Shown here in pieces: positions 44,096-56,514 of a stretch of DNA of 64,000 nt (position 1 is its first letter; every line of letters begins with the position of its first letter). Origin of the DNA: Gammaproteobacteria bacterium (GTDB taxonomy: Bacteria > Pseudomonadota > Gammaproteobacteria > JAPPPA01); the NCBI GenBank assembly GCA_030425645.1, contig JAUHZK010000001.1, forward strand, positions 1 to 64,000, read 5' to 3'. The notes beneath the pieces are model-generated. The model had not been told where the DNA came from, did no database searches, and saw nothing but the letters and a program-made list of their open reading frames with translations. The translations under genes and the position numbers were made by a program.

Positions 44096-45505
44096 TTAAA
44101 CGCTGTAGTACATATCAAACTCAACAGGGTGAGTAGTCATGTTCAAACGTTGAACTTCTTCTGATTTCAGCTCGATGTAAGCGTCGATCAAGTCGTCGTC
44201 CATTACACCACCAGCTTTCAAGAACTCACGGTCTGCGTCTAGCGCAGCTAGAGCTTCTTCTAGGCTAGAAGCAACAGTTGGGATCTTAGCTTCTTCTTCA
44301 GGAGGTAGATCGTATAGATCTTTGTCTGAAGGATCGCCAGGGTGGATCTTGTTCTTAATGCCGTCTAGGCCAGCCATTAGCATAGCCACGAAGGTTAGGT
44401 ATGGGTTACCAGCAGCATCACCAAAGCGTACTTCGATACGGCGGCCTTTAGGGCTAGCAACGTAAGGAATACGGATAGAAGCTGAACGGTTACGAGCTGA
44501 GTAAGCAAGTAGAACAGGTGCTTCGAAGCCAGGAACTAGACGCTTGTAAGAGTTGGTAGAACCGTTAGCAAAAGCGTTGATGGCTTTAGCGTGCTTGATG
44601 ATACCGCCGATGTAGTAAAGCGCGGTTTCAGAAAGACCACCAGGGCCGTCACCAGCGAATAGGTTTTCGCCGTTTAGTGATAGAGACTGGTGAACGTGCA
44701 TGCCAGAACCGTTGTCATTCACAAGCGGCTTAGGCATGAAGGTAGCGGTTTTACCGTAGCCCCATGCAACGTTGTGGATGCAGTATTTCATGGTTTGGTT
44801 GTCATCAGCACGCTGAACCATGGTGTTGAAACGAGTACCGATTTCGCACTGACCAGCAGTCGCTACTTCGTGGTGATGTACTTCTACTTCTACGCCCATC
44901 TCTTCGATGGCTTCGCACATAGCGGCACGTAGGTCGTGTAGTGAATCAACTGGTGGTACTGGGAAGTAACCGCCTTTAGGACCAGGACGGTGGCCAAGGT
45001 TGCCATCTTCGTAAGATTTGCTGGTGTTCCAGCAAGCTTCTTCAGAGTCAATCTTGTAGAACGCGCCAGACATGTCGTCGCCCCACTTAACATCGTCAAA
45101 TACGAAGAACTCTGGCTCTGGGCCGAAGAATGCAGTGTCAGCAATGCCGGTAGACTTAAGGTAAGCCTCAGCGCGCTTGGCACAAGAACGTGGGTCACGG
45201 TTGTAACCTTCACCGGTTGCTGGCTCAACGATGTCGCAACGGATGATCATGGTGTTCTCTTCGAAGAACGGATCAACCAAAGCAGTCGTTGGGTCTGGCA
45301 TAAGAATCATGTCTGATTCGTTAATACCTTTCCAACCTTCAATAGAAGAGCCGTCAAACATCTTGCCTTCTTCGAAGATGTCTTCGCCAAACTCTTTGGT
45401 AGGAACAGTTACGTGCTGCTCTTTACCTTTGGTATCAGTGAAACGGAAATCAACATATTTAATGTCGTTTTCCTTGATCAGGTTAAATACGTCTTGTGCA
45501 GACAT
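44096..45505 (-). CDS. glnA: Glutamine synthetase type I
   Basis: A 469-residue enzyme from the ATG at 45505, which has a strong GGAGGA ribosome site; the frame extends upstream without one. It makes glutamine from glutamate and ammonia. [11 protein letters not shown], the ATP site [19 protein letters not shown] and the adenylylation Tyr in [10 protein letters not shown] are visible, so activity is likely adjusted by AMP transfer. Forms a glnA-ntrB-ntrC cluster with sigma-54/NtrC control. Confidence 0.97.
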   Translation of the reverse strand: MSAQDVFNLIKENDIKYVDFRFTDTKGKEQHVTVPTKEFGEDIFEEGKMFDGSSIEGWKGINESDMILMPDPTTALVDPFFEENTMIIRCDIVEPATGEGYNRDPRSCAKRAEAYLKSTGIADTAFFGPEPEFFVFDDVKWGDDMSGAFYKIDSEEACWNTSKSYEDGNLGHRPGPKGGYFPVPPVDSLHDLRAAMCEAIEEMGVEVEVHHHEVATAGQCEIGTRFNTMVQRADDNQTMKYCIHNVAWGYGKTATFMPKPLVNDNGSGMHVHQSLSLNGENLFAGDGPGGLSETALYYIGGIIKHAKAINAFANGSTNSYKRLVPGFEAPVLLAYSARNRSASIRIPYVASPKGRRIEVRFGDAAGNPYLTFVAMLMAGLDGIKNKIHPGDPSDKDLYDLPPEEEAKIPTVASSLEEALAALDADREFLKAGGVMDDDLIDAYIELKSEEVQRLNMTTHPVEFDMYYSV

Positions 45506-45648
45506 TGGCAATTCCTCCAGTGGAATCATTCAATTAAAAACTGGGCGGCAACACGTTGCCTCTCTGTCTCCTCCGCGAAAGCTTCCGCTACAATCTTCTT
45601 TTAGAAACTTGTAGTAACGGCTTTTGCGGCACTTTGTGGGCTGAATAC

Positions 45649-45664
45649 AGCATGAACTATGCCA
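45649..45664 (-). promoter_or_regulatory. Sigma-54 promoter of glnA
   Basis: On the minus strand TGGCATAGTTCATGCT has GG and GC exactly ten bases apart, close to the consensus TGGCACGN4TTGCT. It would start transcription near 45638, about 130 bases before the glnA ATG. The remaining 459-base gap to glyQ holds NtrC sites and no gene. Confidence 0.65.
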
Positions 45665-45806
45665 ACCTATCTGTAGTAGCCCACAACGGGCTTGGAAATT
45701 TACGCCTTTTAAGCCGCAATTGCACGGTATAACGCACAGTTTTGGGGCTTTTTAATCAAATTGGCCGATTTAACAAGTTGGTTAACATTTGTACAAAGGC
45801 TTTAGC

Positions 45807-45839
45807 GCCCCACAGTGGTGCAACACACCAATATAGTGC
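45807..45839. promoter_or_regulatory. Two tandem NtrC-like enhancer sites for glnA
   Basis: GCCC-N7-GTGC (45807-45821) and ACAC-N7-GTGC (45825-45839) each differ from the GCAC-N7-GTGC core by one base and are centred 18 bases apart. They lie about 175-195 bases upstream of the predicted sigma-54 start, a normal place for NtrC enhancers. Confidence 0.5.
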
Positions 45840-45964
45840 AGACCCGCTTCTTACTTATTGGCAGATAACACCCATTTGCGGCGCTTGGGGGTACTGCTTG
45901 ATAGCCACCAAAACGCTATACTATCGCCCATATTTACCCTTCACTTATTAGGCCTCAGCGCTTT

Positions 45965-46900
45965 ATGACAACCACCGCGGTGCCGGTTAACCCGGAAAAA
46001 CCCAAAACGTTCCAGGAACTTATTCTTCGATTGCAGCAATACTGGGCCCAGCAGGGTTGCAGTCTGTTGCAGCCTTACGATATTGAGATGGGTGCCGGCA
46101 CATTCCACACCGCGACGTTTTTGCGTGCGATTGGTCCAGAGCCTTGGGCAACCGCCTATGTACAACCTTGCCGTCGCCCTACCGATGGTCGTTACGGCGA
46201 AAACCCAAACCGCTTACAGCATTACTACCAATTTCAGGTGCTGATTAAGCCGTCGCCTACTGATATCCAAGACCTCTACCTAAACTCACTGCGCACTTTG
46301 GGTATTGATCCCAATATTCACGATATCCGTTTTGTGGAAGACAACTGGGAATCCCCCACCCTTGGCGCTTGGGGCTTAGGTTGGGAAGTGTGGTTAAACG
46401 GTATGGAAGTGACCCAGTTCACCTACTTCCAACAAGTTGGTGGTTTGGACTGCAAACCAGTGTCTGGTGAAATCACCTACGGCCTTGAGCGTATTGCCAT
46501 GTACCTACAAGGTGTGGAGTCAGTTTACGACCTACTTTGGTCTGAAGGTACCGAAGCCTCTGGTAGCGTGTACTACCGCGACGTGTTCCACCAAAACGAA
46601 GTCGAGCAATCGACTTACAACTTTGAACACGCCAATGTCGATCTACAGCTACAGCTATTCGACCAATACGAACAAGAAAGCCAAAAACTGGTCGCCGCTG
46701 ATTTGGCACTACCCGCTTATGAAATGGTAATGAAAGCCTCACACGCCTTTAACTTGTTAGATGCGCGCGGCGCGATCTCGGTGACAGAACGCCAACGTTA
46801 TATCTTGCGCGTTCGCTCGATGGCACGAGCGGTGGCGGAGAAATACTATGAAAGCCGTGAAGCCTTAGGCTTCCCGATGGCAAAAGCGGAGGGTAAGTAA
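45965..46900 (+). CDS. glyQ: Glycine-tRNA ligase alpha subunit
   Basis: A 311-residue class II catalytic subunit. [32 protein letters not shown] and [21 protein letters not shown] are strongly family-like. Works as an alpha2beta2 enzyme with GlyS. Its stop overlaps the glyS start by one base (TAATG). Confidence 0.97.
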   Translation: MTTTAVPVNPEKPKTFQELILRLQQYWAQQGCSLLQPYDIEMGAGTFHTATFLRAIGPEPWATAYVQPCRRPTDGRYGENPNRLQHYYQFQVLIKPSPTDIQDLYLNSLRTLGIDPNIHDIRFVEDNWESPTLGAWGLGWEVWLNGMEVTQFTYFQQVGGLDCKPVSGEITYGLERIAMYLQGVESVYDLLWSEGTEASGSVYYRDVFHQNEVEQSTYNFEHANVDLQLQLFDQYEQESQKLVAADLALPAYEMVMKASHAFNLLDARGAISVTERQRYILRVRSMARAVAEKYYESREALGFPMAKAEGK

Positions 46901-48981
46901 TGAACTCTGCTGATTTATTGTTTGAGTTGGGCTGTGAAGAATTACCGCCTAAATCACTACGCAAGCTACGTGATGCCTTAGCCGCCGGTATTGAAAACGG
47001 CCTAAAAGACGCTCGGCTAGCGCACGGTGCTGTCGAAAAATTCGCTAGCCCTCGCCGCCTTGCCGTGATTGTTCGTGATTTGCCGTTCCAACAACCCGAC
47101 CAACTAGTCGAAAAACTCGGCCCCAATGTTAAAGCCGCCTTCACAAATGGTGATGGGGACGGCGCCCCCACACCAGCGGCGTTAGGTTTTGCCCGTTCTT
47201 GCGGTGTTGAGTTCGATCAGCTCGGTCGTAAAGATACCGACAAAGGCGAACGCCTAGCCTATAGCGCCATCGAGACAGGCCAGGCCGCAGCAGATTTGTT
47301 GCCAGGCATTATTAATGAATCTCTAAAACGCCTGCCCATCGCCAAACGTATGCGTTGGGGTAACGGCAGCGCTGAATTTGTGCGCCCTGTGCACTGGGTG
47401 GTTTTCCTACATGGCGAGGAGATCGTAGAAACTTCGATTCTCGACGTTGCTGCAGGCAATCAAAGCCGTGGTCACCGTTTCCACGCACCAGACCCCATCA
47501 GCATTAATAATGCTAGTGAATACCAACAAGCATTGCTGAATGCCAAAGTGGTCGCTGACTTTGAAACACGCCAGGCACAAGTTAAAGAAGCGGTAGAAAA
47601 CACCGCCGCTAGCTTAGGCGGCCAAGCGCGTATTGATAATGGCCTACTCGAAGAAGTCTCGGCACTAGTCGAATGGCCGGTGCCTATTAGCGGCGGCTTT
47701 GAAGACAAGTTTATGGCGATGCCGCCAGAGGTGATCACTACCACTATTGAAGATCACCAAAAATACTTCCCGGTAGAAGATAAAGACGGCAACTTATTAC
47801 CGCACTTTATTACCCTATCGAACCTAGAAAGCTCGGCGCCTGAGGAAATTCAAAAGGGTAACGAGCGCGTGGTTAAACCACGTTTGGAAGACGCCCTTTT
47901 CTTCTGGGAGCAAGATAATAAAGAGCCGCTGATTTCTCGGTTGGAAAAACTGCAAACCGTTGTTTTCCAAAAAGAATTAGGTACTTTGGCAGGGAAAACA
48001 GAGCGCGTGGCTGCACTGGGTATTGAGTTAGCGAAAACCTGTAATGGGAATGCTGAAAGTGTAGAAACCGCAGCCAAACTTTCTCGCTGCGACCTGCTGA
48101 CCCATGCGGTTTACGAAATGCCAGAGCTGCAAGGTCGTATGGGTTATTACTACGCCCTAAATGATGGCCACAGCACTGAAATTGCCGAAGCGATTGAAGG
48201 CTTATACCAGCCACGTTTTGCCGGCGATGATTTGCCAAGCAACCTCACTGGTTCTTTACTGTCACTAGCCGACAAGCTCGATACCCTCGCGGGCATTTTC
48301 GCTATCGGCAAAAAGCCAACTGGCGACAAAGATCCATTTGCACTACGTCGCGCCGCCATTGGCGTATTACGCCTTTGCCAAGAACTACCACTCACTATTA
48401 ACTTAGAAGAATGGTTGGCGAAAGCCGTGGCAGCGCAGCCAGTGACTACAAACGCAGACGAAATCACCGCTGACTTGATCACCTTTATTAGCGAACGCGC
48501 TCGTGTGCTCGCTAAAGATCAAGGTATCGATAGCCGCGCCTTCTCTGCTGTTTTAGAAATAGCACCACTAAATCCTGCCGATATCCAAACCCGTGCTCAA
48601 GCCGTAAATGACTTTATGCAAAGTGAGGCTGCAGCGAGCTTGTCTGAAGCCAATAAACGCGCCGGCAATATCTTGCGTAAACAAGAAGCCAGCGAGGGAA
48701 GTTTGGATATTGATAGCGGCTTGTTAAACGAAGCCGCTGAACAAGCACTACAAACAGCATTGCAAAACACCTTGCCGCTAGTAGAAGCCGCGGTTGCCAA
48801 ACAGGCCTACGCCGAGGCACTGAATGCTTTAACCGCTCTGGCAGGACCACTGGATCAGTTCTTTACTGATGTGATGGTAATGGCAGACGATGAGGCGGTT
48901 CGCAATAATCGTTTAGCCCTGCTTCGTAATATTCGCAAAGCACTTTCTTCTGTCGCGGATATTTCGTTACTACAAAGTTAA
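46900..48981 (+). CDS. glyS: Glycine-tRNA ligase beta subunit
   Basis: A 693-residue beta subunit (E. coli 689). It starts LLFELGCEELPPKSLRKL and contains RMRWGNGSAEFVRPVHWVVFLHG and IATRR-like ALRRAAIGVLRL, then a C-terminal anticodon-binding domain. It binds tRNA-Gly and is needed for aminoacylation. Confidence 0.96.
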   Translation: MNSADLLFELGCEELPPKSLRKLRDALAAGIENGLKDARLAHGAVEKFASPRRLAVIVRDLPFQQPDQLVEKLGPNVKAAFTNGDGDGAPTPAALGFARSCGVEFDQLGRKDTDKGERLAYSAIETGQAAADLLPGIINESLKRLPIAKRMRWGNGSAEFVRPVHWVVFLHGEEIVETSILDVAAGNQSRGHRFHAPDPISINNASEYQQALLNAKVVADFETRQAQVKEAVENTAASLGGQARIDNGLLEEVSALVEWPVPISGGFEDKFMAMPPEVITTTIEDHQKYFPVEDKDGNLLPHFITLSNLESSAPEEIQKGNERVVKPRLEDALFFWEQDNKEPLISRLEKLQTVVFQKELGTLAGKTERVAALGIELAKTCNGNAESVETAAKLSRCDLLTHAVYEMPELQGRMGYYYALNDGHSTEIAEAIEGLYQPRFAGDDLPSNLTGSLLSLADKLDTLAGIFAIGKKPTGDKDPFALRRAAIGVLRLCQELPLTINLEEWLAKAVAAQPVTTNADEITADLITFISERARVLAKDQGIDSRAFSAVLEIAPLNPADIQTRAQAVNDFMQSEAAASLSEANKRAGNILRKQEASEGSLDIDSGLLNEAAEQALQTALQNTLPLVEAAVAKQAYAEALNALTALAGPLDQFFTDVMVMADDEAVRNNRLALLRNIRKALSSVADISLLQS

Positions 48982-48993
48982 CGGTGCTGAAAT

Positions 48994-49338
48994 ATGGCTA
49001 ATTACGATTGGAGATGCCAAGCTTGTAACAATGTTAACGAGGCTGGTCTTACTCAGTGTCAACATTGTGAATGCCCTTCTACACCCAATACTGAACAAGT
49101 TGAAACACACGCGGCAAAATACAAAGCAACACTAGGCAAAAAATACTGCTGCTCGAAATGTAACCATGATAAATATCTAACCGGTGAGGTACGAACCTCC
49201 GGTGGTTCTATGTCCGCTGTCTTCGATTTGGAGACAAAGAAATTTCATTATCTCGCTTGTCAAAGATGTGGTTATTCTGAGTTTTTCTTAGGTTCCAGTC
49301 CTTCTCTTCTAGGTCATATTGGTGACTGGAATTTTTAA
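48994..49338 (+). CDS. Double zinc-ribbon protein
   Basis: A 114-residue protein. Residues 1-27 (YDWRCQACNNVNEAGLTQCQHC) look like a RanBP2-type W-x-C-x2-C...C-x2-C finger. A second ribbon uses YCCSKCNHD and YLACQRCGYSEFF. The part GEVRTSGGSMSAVFDLETKKF resembles zinc-ribbon nucleic-acid-binding proteins. It lies 12 bases after glyS and 3 before gmhB, an unusual insertion; local base composition is more A/T-rich. Role unknown. Confidence 0.7.
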   Translation: MANYDWRCQACNNVNEAGLTQCQHCECPSTPNTEQVETHAAKYKATLGKKYCCSKCNHDKYLTGEVRTSGGSMSAVFDLETKKFHYLACQRCGYSEFFLGSSPSLLGHIGDWNF

Positions 49339-49341
49339 TAT

Positions 49342-49887
49342 ATGAAAGTTGTCGTTTTAGACCGTGATGGTGTTATCAACCAAGACAGCGATGCTTATAT
49401 TAAAAGTGCGGCTGAATGGCATGCCATTCCTGGCAGCTTAGAGGCAATTGCGAAATTGAATCAAAATGGTTGGTCGGTGTTTGTCGCAACTAACCAATCT
49501 GCGCTTGGTCGTGATTTATGCGATTACCAAGCTTTCCAAGAAGTGACTGCCAAGATGCGGAAAAAACTCGCCGAAGTGGGTGGTCATATTGACGGCGTAT
49601 TTTTTTGCCCGCATGGCCCCGATGATGGCTGCGAATGCCGAAAACCGGCACCAGGCATGTTAGAAGACCTAAAAACCCGCTTGCAACGAAATATTGATGA
49701 CGCGTGGTTTATTGGAGACTCTGAGAGGGATTTAGAAGCCGCTGACGCTGCGCTACTACGCCCTGGGCTGGTACTCACCGGAAATGGCGAGAAAACAGCT
49801 GAGAAGATAACTCAGAGAGGCGATTTTTTGACTGCTGTACCACAAGCCGAAAACCTGCTTGAATTTACACTTAAGTATTTGATTTAA
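49342..49887 (+). CDS. gmhB: D-glycero-beta-D-manno-heptose-1,7-bisphosphate 7-phosphatase
   Basis: A 181-residue HAD phosphatase with the nucleophile motif DRDGVIN, the Zn-binding CPHGPDDGCECRKP loop and WFIGDSERDLEAA. Produces heptose 1-phosphate for lipopolysaccharide core. Often beside glyS in gammaproteobacteria. Confidence 0.93.
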   Translation: MKVVVLDRDGVINQDSDAYIKSAAEWHAIPGSLEAIAKLNQNGWSVFVATNQSALGRDLCDYQAFQEVTAKMRKKLAEVGGHIDGVFFCPHGPDDGCECRKPAPGMLEDLKTRLQRNIDDAWFIGDSERDLEAADAALLRPGLVLTGNGEKTAEKITQRGDFLTAVPQAENLLEFTLKYLI

Positions 49888-49913
49888 AATATATTTTTAC
49901 TAATTTTCGAGCA

Positions 49914-49953
49914 ATAAAAAAGGGCGTTTACCGCGGGGTAAACGCCCTTTTTG
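49914..49953. terminator. Bidirectional terminator between gmhB and gyrB
   Basis: GGGCGTTTACC (49922-49932) and GGTAAACGCCC (49937-49947) with a GCGG loop, A-run before and T-run after. Confidence 0.9.
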
Positions 49954-49987
49954 TGTAAGTTTTATACAAACTTTATTTTTGTCGGTG

Positions 49988-52414
<2,427 letters not shown>

Positions 52415-52506
52415 TTAAAAGATTCTCGTCGCTTTCTAGAGGCCGTAGGGCGACGTTTATGGCTTGATTGCTCCAAGGCCCTATTCTAGCACTAAGCGGC
52501 CCTGTA

Positions 52507-53565
52507 TTAGCTGCTTAGTCGGCCTTGTTCCACGTGAAACAAAGTTTTTATTTTCATTGCCGGGTCTGGGTTTTCTGTAGACGTTACTAGCACCTGCTGG
52601 CCACTATCGTGTAGGTAATCTGATAGCAATAACCGATTACGAGAATCCAGCTCAGCATGAAGATCATCGACTAATAACACATTGGCCCGGCTAGCCTTAC
52701 TTAACAATAGTTTCTGCTGGGCCAGCAATAGAATAAACGCCGCTAACTTTTGCTGGCCTCTAGATAAAACCAAAGCGGCATTCTGGCCTTTAGTTTCTAT
52801 ATTTAATTTAGACCTAAAAGCTGTATGCCAAGTAAAGCCCCGCTCTCTATCTTGCTGTAGAAATTGATCTAATAGCTGTTGATAGTCTGTAACTGTGGTT
52901 GGTATGGCTTGTTTGTAATTAATAGAAAAATTGAACTCTAAAGAAAAAGCCTTTTGCAGTTCTTTTACTTGATGCTTTAGTTCAGTGACGAAATGTTGAC
53001 GGTCTGTTTCTAGCTGGATAGCTAGTTGTGCGATCAATTGATCAAAGGCTGTAATTACTGAAGCAGCTTGCTTTTGTCTTAACGCTTGATTCCGTTGAGA
53101 TAGGCCACGTTTTAATCGTTGGTAGGTTTCCAAATAGGATTGTTTCACGTGAAACAAAGACCAATCCAACCATAGTCTGCGAGCATCCGGCTCAGGCTCA
53201 ATTAACTTATGAGACTGAGGCCCTAAAAACTGAACCGACAATATTTGGTTTAATTCAGATGTTCTTTTTACTGGTTCTGCTTTATAGCGAAAGCTATTAC
53301 TTTCCTTTTTAGATAAAACAGAACCTAGATAATGTTGTTCTTCTATTGTTAGGCGTATTAAGGCCTGTTCTTTATTCTTAGCTATTAGCCCTTTGCTTTG
53401 ATTAGTTCTGAAAGATCTGGCTCTACCACACCAATACACGGCTTCAAGAATAGAAGTCTTACCAGAACCATTGGCACCATGAATCCAATTGAGGCCATCA
53501 GAAAAAAAAAGCTCCAGGTTTTCGAAACAACGAAAATCCTGGAGCCATAGTGATTCAATTGCCAC
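52507..53565 (-). CDS. recF: DNA replication and repair protein RecF
   Basis: A 352-residue SMC-like ATPase with Walker A GANGSGKTSI, signature LSRGQQK and Walker B VLLVDDLHAELD. Loads RecA at gaps with RecOR. It lies 30 bases after dnaN. Two parS-like palindromes sit within its coding sequence, at 52526 and 53141. Confidence 0.96.
   Translation of the reverse strand: MAIESLWLQDFRCFENLELFFSDGLNWIHGANGSGKTSILEAVYWCGRARSFRTNQSKGLIAKNKEQALIRLTIEEQHYLGSVLSKKESNSFRYKAEPVKRTSELNQILSVQFLGPQSHKLIEPEPDARRLWLDWSLFHVKQSYLETYQRLKRGLSQRNQALRQKQAASVITAFDQLIAQLAIQLETDRQHFVTELKHQVKELQKAFSLEFNFSINYKQAIPTTVTDYQQLLDQFLQQDRERGFTWHTAFRSKLNIETKGQNAALVLSRGQQKLAAFILLLAQQKLLLSKASRANVLLVDDLHAELDSRNRLLLSDYLHDSGQQVLVTSTENPDPAMKIKTLFHVEQGRLSS
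52526..52541. promoter_or_regulatory. parS-like site (one mismatch)
   Basis: TGTTCCACGTGAAACA differs at one position from the bacterial parS consensus. It lies in the 3' end of recF, about 2.4-4 kb from the origin candidates. A ParB-binding site for chromosome segregation is expected near oriC. Confidence 0.7.
53141..53156. promoter_or_regulatory. parS site (perfect consensus)
   Basis: TGTTTCACGTGAAACA matches the universal parS 16-mer exactly, inside recF. ParB binds here to load SMC/MukB-type condensin and partition the origin. Confidence 0.9.
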
Positions 53566-53595
53566 GAGGACTAGATAATCACAATGTCTGTGTTT

Positions 53596-54696
53596 TTACA
53601 GGCGCATTGGCATAACAACATAAAGACTGTCTTCACTATCAGCGTTACGAATAATGCAGCTCTTAGTTTCGTCTTGAATACTCATGATGAAATCATCAGT
53701 CTCTAAGGCATTAATAGCATCTAATAAGTAACTAGCATTGAAACTGATTTCTAAAGGTCGGCCTTCATATTTAATAGCGACTTCTTCTTCAGCATCTTCT
53801 TGATCAGGGTTGTTCGCTTTAATCCAAAGGCTACCGGGTTCAATTTTTAGATAAACACCGCGATATTTTTCACTAGCCAAAATAGCTGCTCTAGATAACG
53901 CATCTCTGAACTGTGATTTATCACCTTGAACAAGGTCGTCGGCATAAGGAGGAATAACACGGCCGTAATCAGGAAAACGACCATCAATTAATTTGGCTGT
54001 AAATACAGAATCACCAAAACTTAGGCGGATATGGTTATCAGTAAGCTGCAGTGTGCACTCGTTGCCACCATCAGCTAGTAAACGAGACAAACCAAGAACA
54101 GCTTTACGAGGGAGAATGACCTGTTTGCCTTCTACGCTATTGGTATCAATAGTTTGAGACGATAGAGATAAACGGTGGCCATCGGTACCTACCGCTAGAA
54201 TTTTGCCGTTTTGGATTTCTAGCAATAAACCATTTAAATAGTAACGAACATCTTGCAGCGCCATAGAAAAAGCGGTTTTGTCGATAAGTGCTTTTAAGGT
54301 GCTTGGTTCAAGGTTAAGCGTTGCCGTACTAACAAAGTTATCTAATCGTGGAAACTCTGTAGCACCTAGTGTTACTAAATTGAACTTAGAACGGCCTGAA
54401 CGAATTTGCATCTTGCCATCGGCAACAGCTAAATCGATTTTTGAGCTGTCTGGTAAGGCTTTACAAATATCAACTAACTTACGAGCTGAAACCGTAATTT
54501 CGCCGGTTTGTTGAACTTCGGTTTGGAGATTAACAATGACTTCTACTTCTAAGTCAGTACCGGTAAAGCTAACCCCCTGTTCTGTAGCAGAAATAAGAAT
54601 ATTGGAAAGAATAGGCATGGTTTGCCGTTTCTCTACAATGCTTGCTACCGCTAGTAAGGGTTTAAGAATGTCTTCTCGTTGTATGAAAAGCCGCAT
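53596..54696 (-). CDS. dnaN: DNA polymerase III sliding clamp (beta)
   Basis: A 366-residue three-domain clamp with LVDICKALPDSSKIDL, DGHRLSLSS and the C-terminal NADSEDSLYVVMPMRL. Tethers polymerase III and loads repair enzymes. 246 bases separate it from dnaA. Confidence 0.98.
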   Translation of the reverse strand: MRLFIQREDILKPLLAVASIVEKRQTMPILSNILISATEQGVSFTGTDLEVEVIVNLQTEVQQTGEITVSARKLVDICKALPDSSKIDLAVADGKMQIRSGRSKFNLVTLGATEFPRLDNFVSTATLNLEPSTLKALIDKTAFSMALQDVRYYLNGLLLEIQNGKILAVGTDGHRLSLSSQTIDTNSVEGKQVILPRKAVLGLSRLLADGGNECTLQLTDNHIRLSFGDSVFTAKLIDGRFPDYGRVIPPYADDLVQGDKSQFRDALSRAAILASEKYRGVYLKIEPGSLWIKANNPDQEDAEEEVAIKYEGRPLEISFNASYLLDAINALETDDFIMSIQDETKSCIIRNADSEDSLYVVMPMRL

Positions 54697-54942
54697 GACT
54701 AATCCTTAAATACTATTTTCTATTTAGATGTTGTTGTTGTTGTTTAAGGCTTAAAAAAACTGTTGATAAGTCGATTTTATTCTTAAATAACAACAACTTA
54801 CGCTGTTTGTTTGTAGGCTTGTTTAAAACCTTATTTCTTATTTATTTGCTGTGGATAATTTGTGAGGCTTTTTATACCGTTTTTTGTCCATAGGGCCATA
54901 CAGGTTTTATCCACAGCTTACTTTGCTTGTTTTCCAAAGGGC
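54697..54942. other. dnaA-dnaN intergenic region with DnaA boxes, candidate oriC part
   Basis: AT-rich spacer without a gene. Two perfect 9-mers: TGTGGATAA (54850-54858) and TTATCCACA (54907-54915), oppositely oriented. A near box TGTTGATAA is at 54761-54769. A GTT repeat (54730-54743) and an AAC repeat nearby (54789 on) could pair. DnaA binding and duplex opening are plausible here. Confidence 0.6.
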
Positions 54943-56286
54943 TTATGACTGAAGGGTTCTCATCAGGGTTTCGTAGTCGCTGTTGAGAATATTATCTGTT
55001 TGTTTCAGTTCATTAATGGTTTTACAAGCGTGCAGTACCGTGGTGTGGTCTCTGCCACCGAATTCACGGCCAATCTCAGGCAAACTCAAGGTGGTTAACT
55101 CTTTAGCTAAACACATTGCTAGTTGGCGTGGACGAGCAATAGATCGGGTTCTTGTTTTGGCCATTAGGTCAGCCAGTTTCAGTTTGTAGTATTCAGCAAC
55201 GGTGCGCTGGATGTTTTCAATGCTAATACGCTTTTCGCGAAGCTGAAGTACATCTTTCAAGGTGGTTTTTGCTAGCTCGATAGACAGTTCAGCATTTTTT
55301 AAGCCAGCAACGGCTACGAGGCGGCTTAAAGCGCCTTCTAGTAGTCGAACGTTGCTTTGGATATGTTTAGCAATAAAGAAAGCGGTTTCATCTGGTAGGT
55401 GCCAACCCATATGTTCCGCTTTAGTGATCAAAATCCCTACTCGGGTTTCTAATTCTGGCGGGTTAATTTGTACAGGTAGGCCGGCACCGAAACGAGAGCG
55501 TAAACGGGCTTCTAAGCCGTCAATCTCTGCTGGGTAGCGATCACAGGTTAAGACAATCTGTTTGCCCTGCTCGATCAAGCTATTAAATGTGTGGAAAAAC
55601 TCTTCTTGAGTACGCTCTTTGTCGGCAAGGAATTGGACGTCGTCCATTAATAGTGCATCGAGGCCGTTATAGTATTTTTTAAACGCATCCATTTTGCGGT
55701 TCTGGATGGCGAATACCATGTGGTGCAGGTATTGATTAGAGTTAATCAGTGCAATTTTGGCTTTTGGGTTGTGCTCTTTAATCTTGTTGTAAACCGCATA
55801 CATCAAGTGAGTTTTGCCTAACCCAGAGGAACCGTAAATATAAAGCGGGTTGTAGACACGCGAAACGCCAGGGTTCTCTGATACTTGGCTAGCTGCTGCT
55901 AAGCCGAGCTCGTTAGAGTTGCCTTCTACAAAGTTTTCAAAGGTAAAGCTTTGGCTATGAGCACTGACTTCAACCTCGAACGGGTTATTTTTTTCTTTTT
56001 TCTTCTTATCTTTTTTAGGAGCTGCGGCCATCAAAGCGGTTTCGGCGCCGCCAACCTGAATAATAACGGCCGGTGCGTTGCCGTTTAAATGGCTTTCAAC
56101 ATAGCTCTCAATATGGCCGCTGATGTTTTCTTTGACCCATTCCGCTATGTAGCGGTTAGGAGCAAACAAGCAAAGTTCATTCTGGCTATGCTCGGCTTGT
56201 AAAGAATGCACATAAGTTTGCATGTCTTGCTCAGAAACTTGTTCTGCTAGACGACTAATACAATGCTGCCAAACCGACTGTTTCAC
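54943..56286 (-). CDS. dnaA: Chromosomal replication initiator DnaA
   Basis: A 447-residue initiator. AAA+ Walker A is GSSGLGKTHL and Walker B ALLMDDVQFL. Domain IV box-binding motif is GREFGGRDHTTVLHA, and domain I starts VWQHCISRLAEQVSEQ. The start is GTG at 56286. First gene of the leftward block. Confidence 0.98.
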   Translation of the reverse strand: MKQSVWQHCISRLAEQVSEQDMQTYVHSLQAEHSQNELCLFAPNRYIAEWVKENISGHIESYVESHLNGNAPAVIIQVGGAETALMAAAPKKDKKKKEKNNPFEVEVSAHSQSFTFENFVEGNSNELGLAAASQVSENPGVSRVYNPLYIYGSSGLGKTHLMYAVYNKIKEHNPKAKIALINSNQYLHHMVFAIQNRKMDAFKKYYNGLDALLMDDVQFLADKERTQEEFFHTFNSLIEQGKQIVLTCDRYPAEIDGLEARLRSRFGAGLPVQINPPELETRVGILITKAEHMGWHLPDETAFFIAKHIQSNVRLLEGALSRLVAVAGLKNAELSIELAKTTLKDVLQLREKRISIENIQRTVAEYYKLKLADLMAKTRTRSIARPRQLAMCLAKELTTLSLPEIGREFGGRDHTTVLHACKTINELKQTDNILNSDYETLMRTLQS

Positions 56287-56514
56287 ACAACGCCCTATGG
56301 TTGATAAATGTTTTTAAATAGCGCCCGCCGTGTACACTTGGGACAGCAGCAGAATAAGGCTCTAAGAAACGCTGGAGAAGTGTTTTTAGTCGCGAAAAAC
56401 AGGCTGCCGATAGGCGGCTAAGTAGTGTATGCGGCCTGTGGATAACTTACAAGCAGTAATATCAGAATGGCGTTAATTAGCGGGCGCTAAAAGTCATTAG
56501 GAACAAAGTCTCAG
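56287..56514. other. dnaA-ampD intergenic region with a DnaA box
   Basis: 228 bases between divergent dnaA and ampD with a perfect DnaA box TGTGGATAA at 56437-56445. Another (TTATCCACA, 56615-56623) lies inside ampD. It may hold the dnaA promoter and part of the origin; no unique promoter was chosen. Confidence 0.5.

Noticed and set aside
45545-45562. GGCAACGTGTTGCC on the minus strand as a second glnA sigma-54 promoter
   Set aside because: GG and GC are nine bases apart instead of ten, and it lies very close to the ribosome site.
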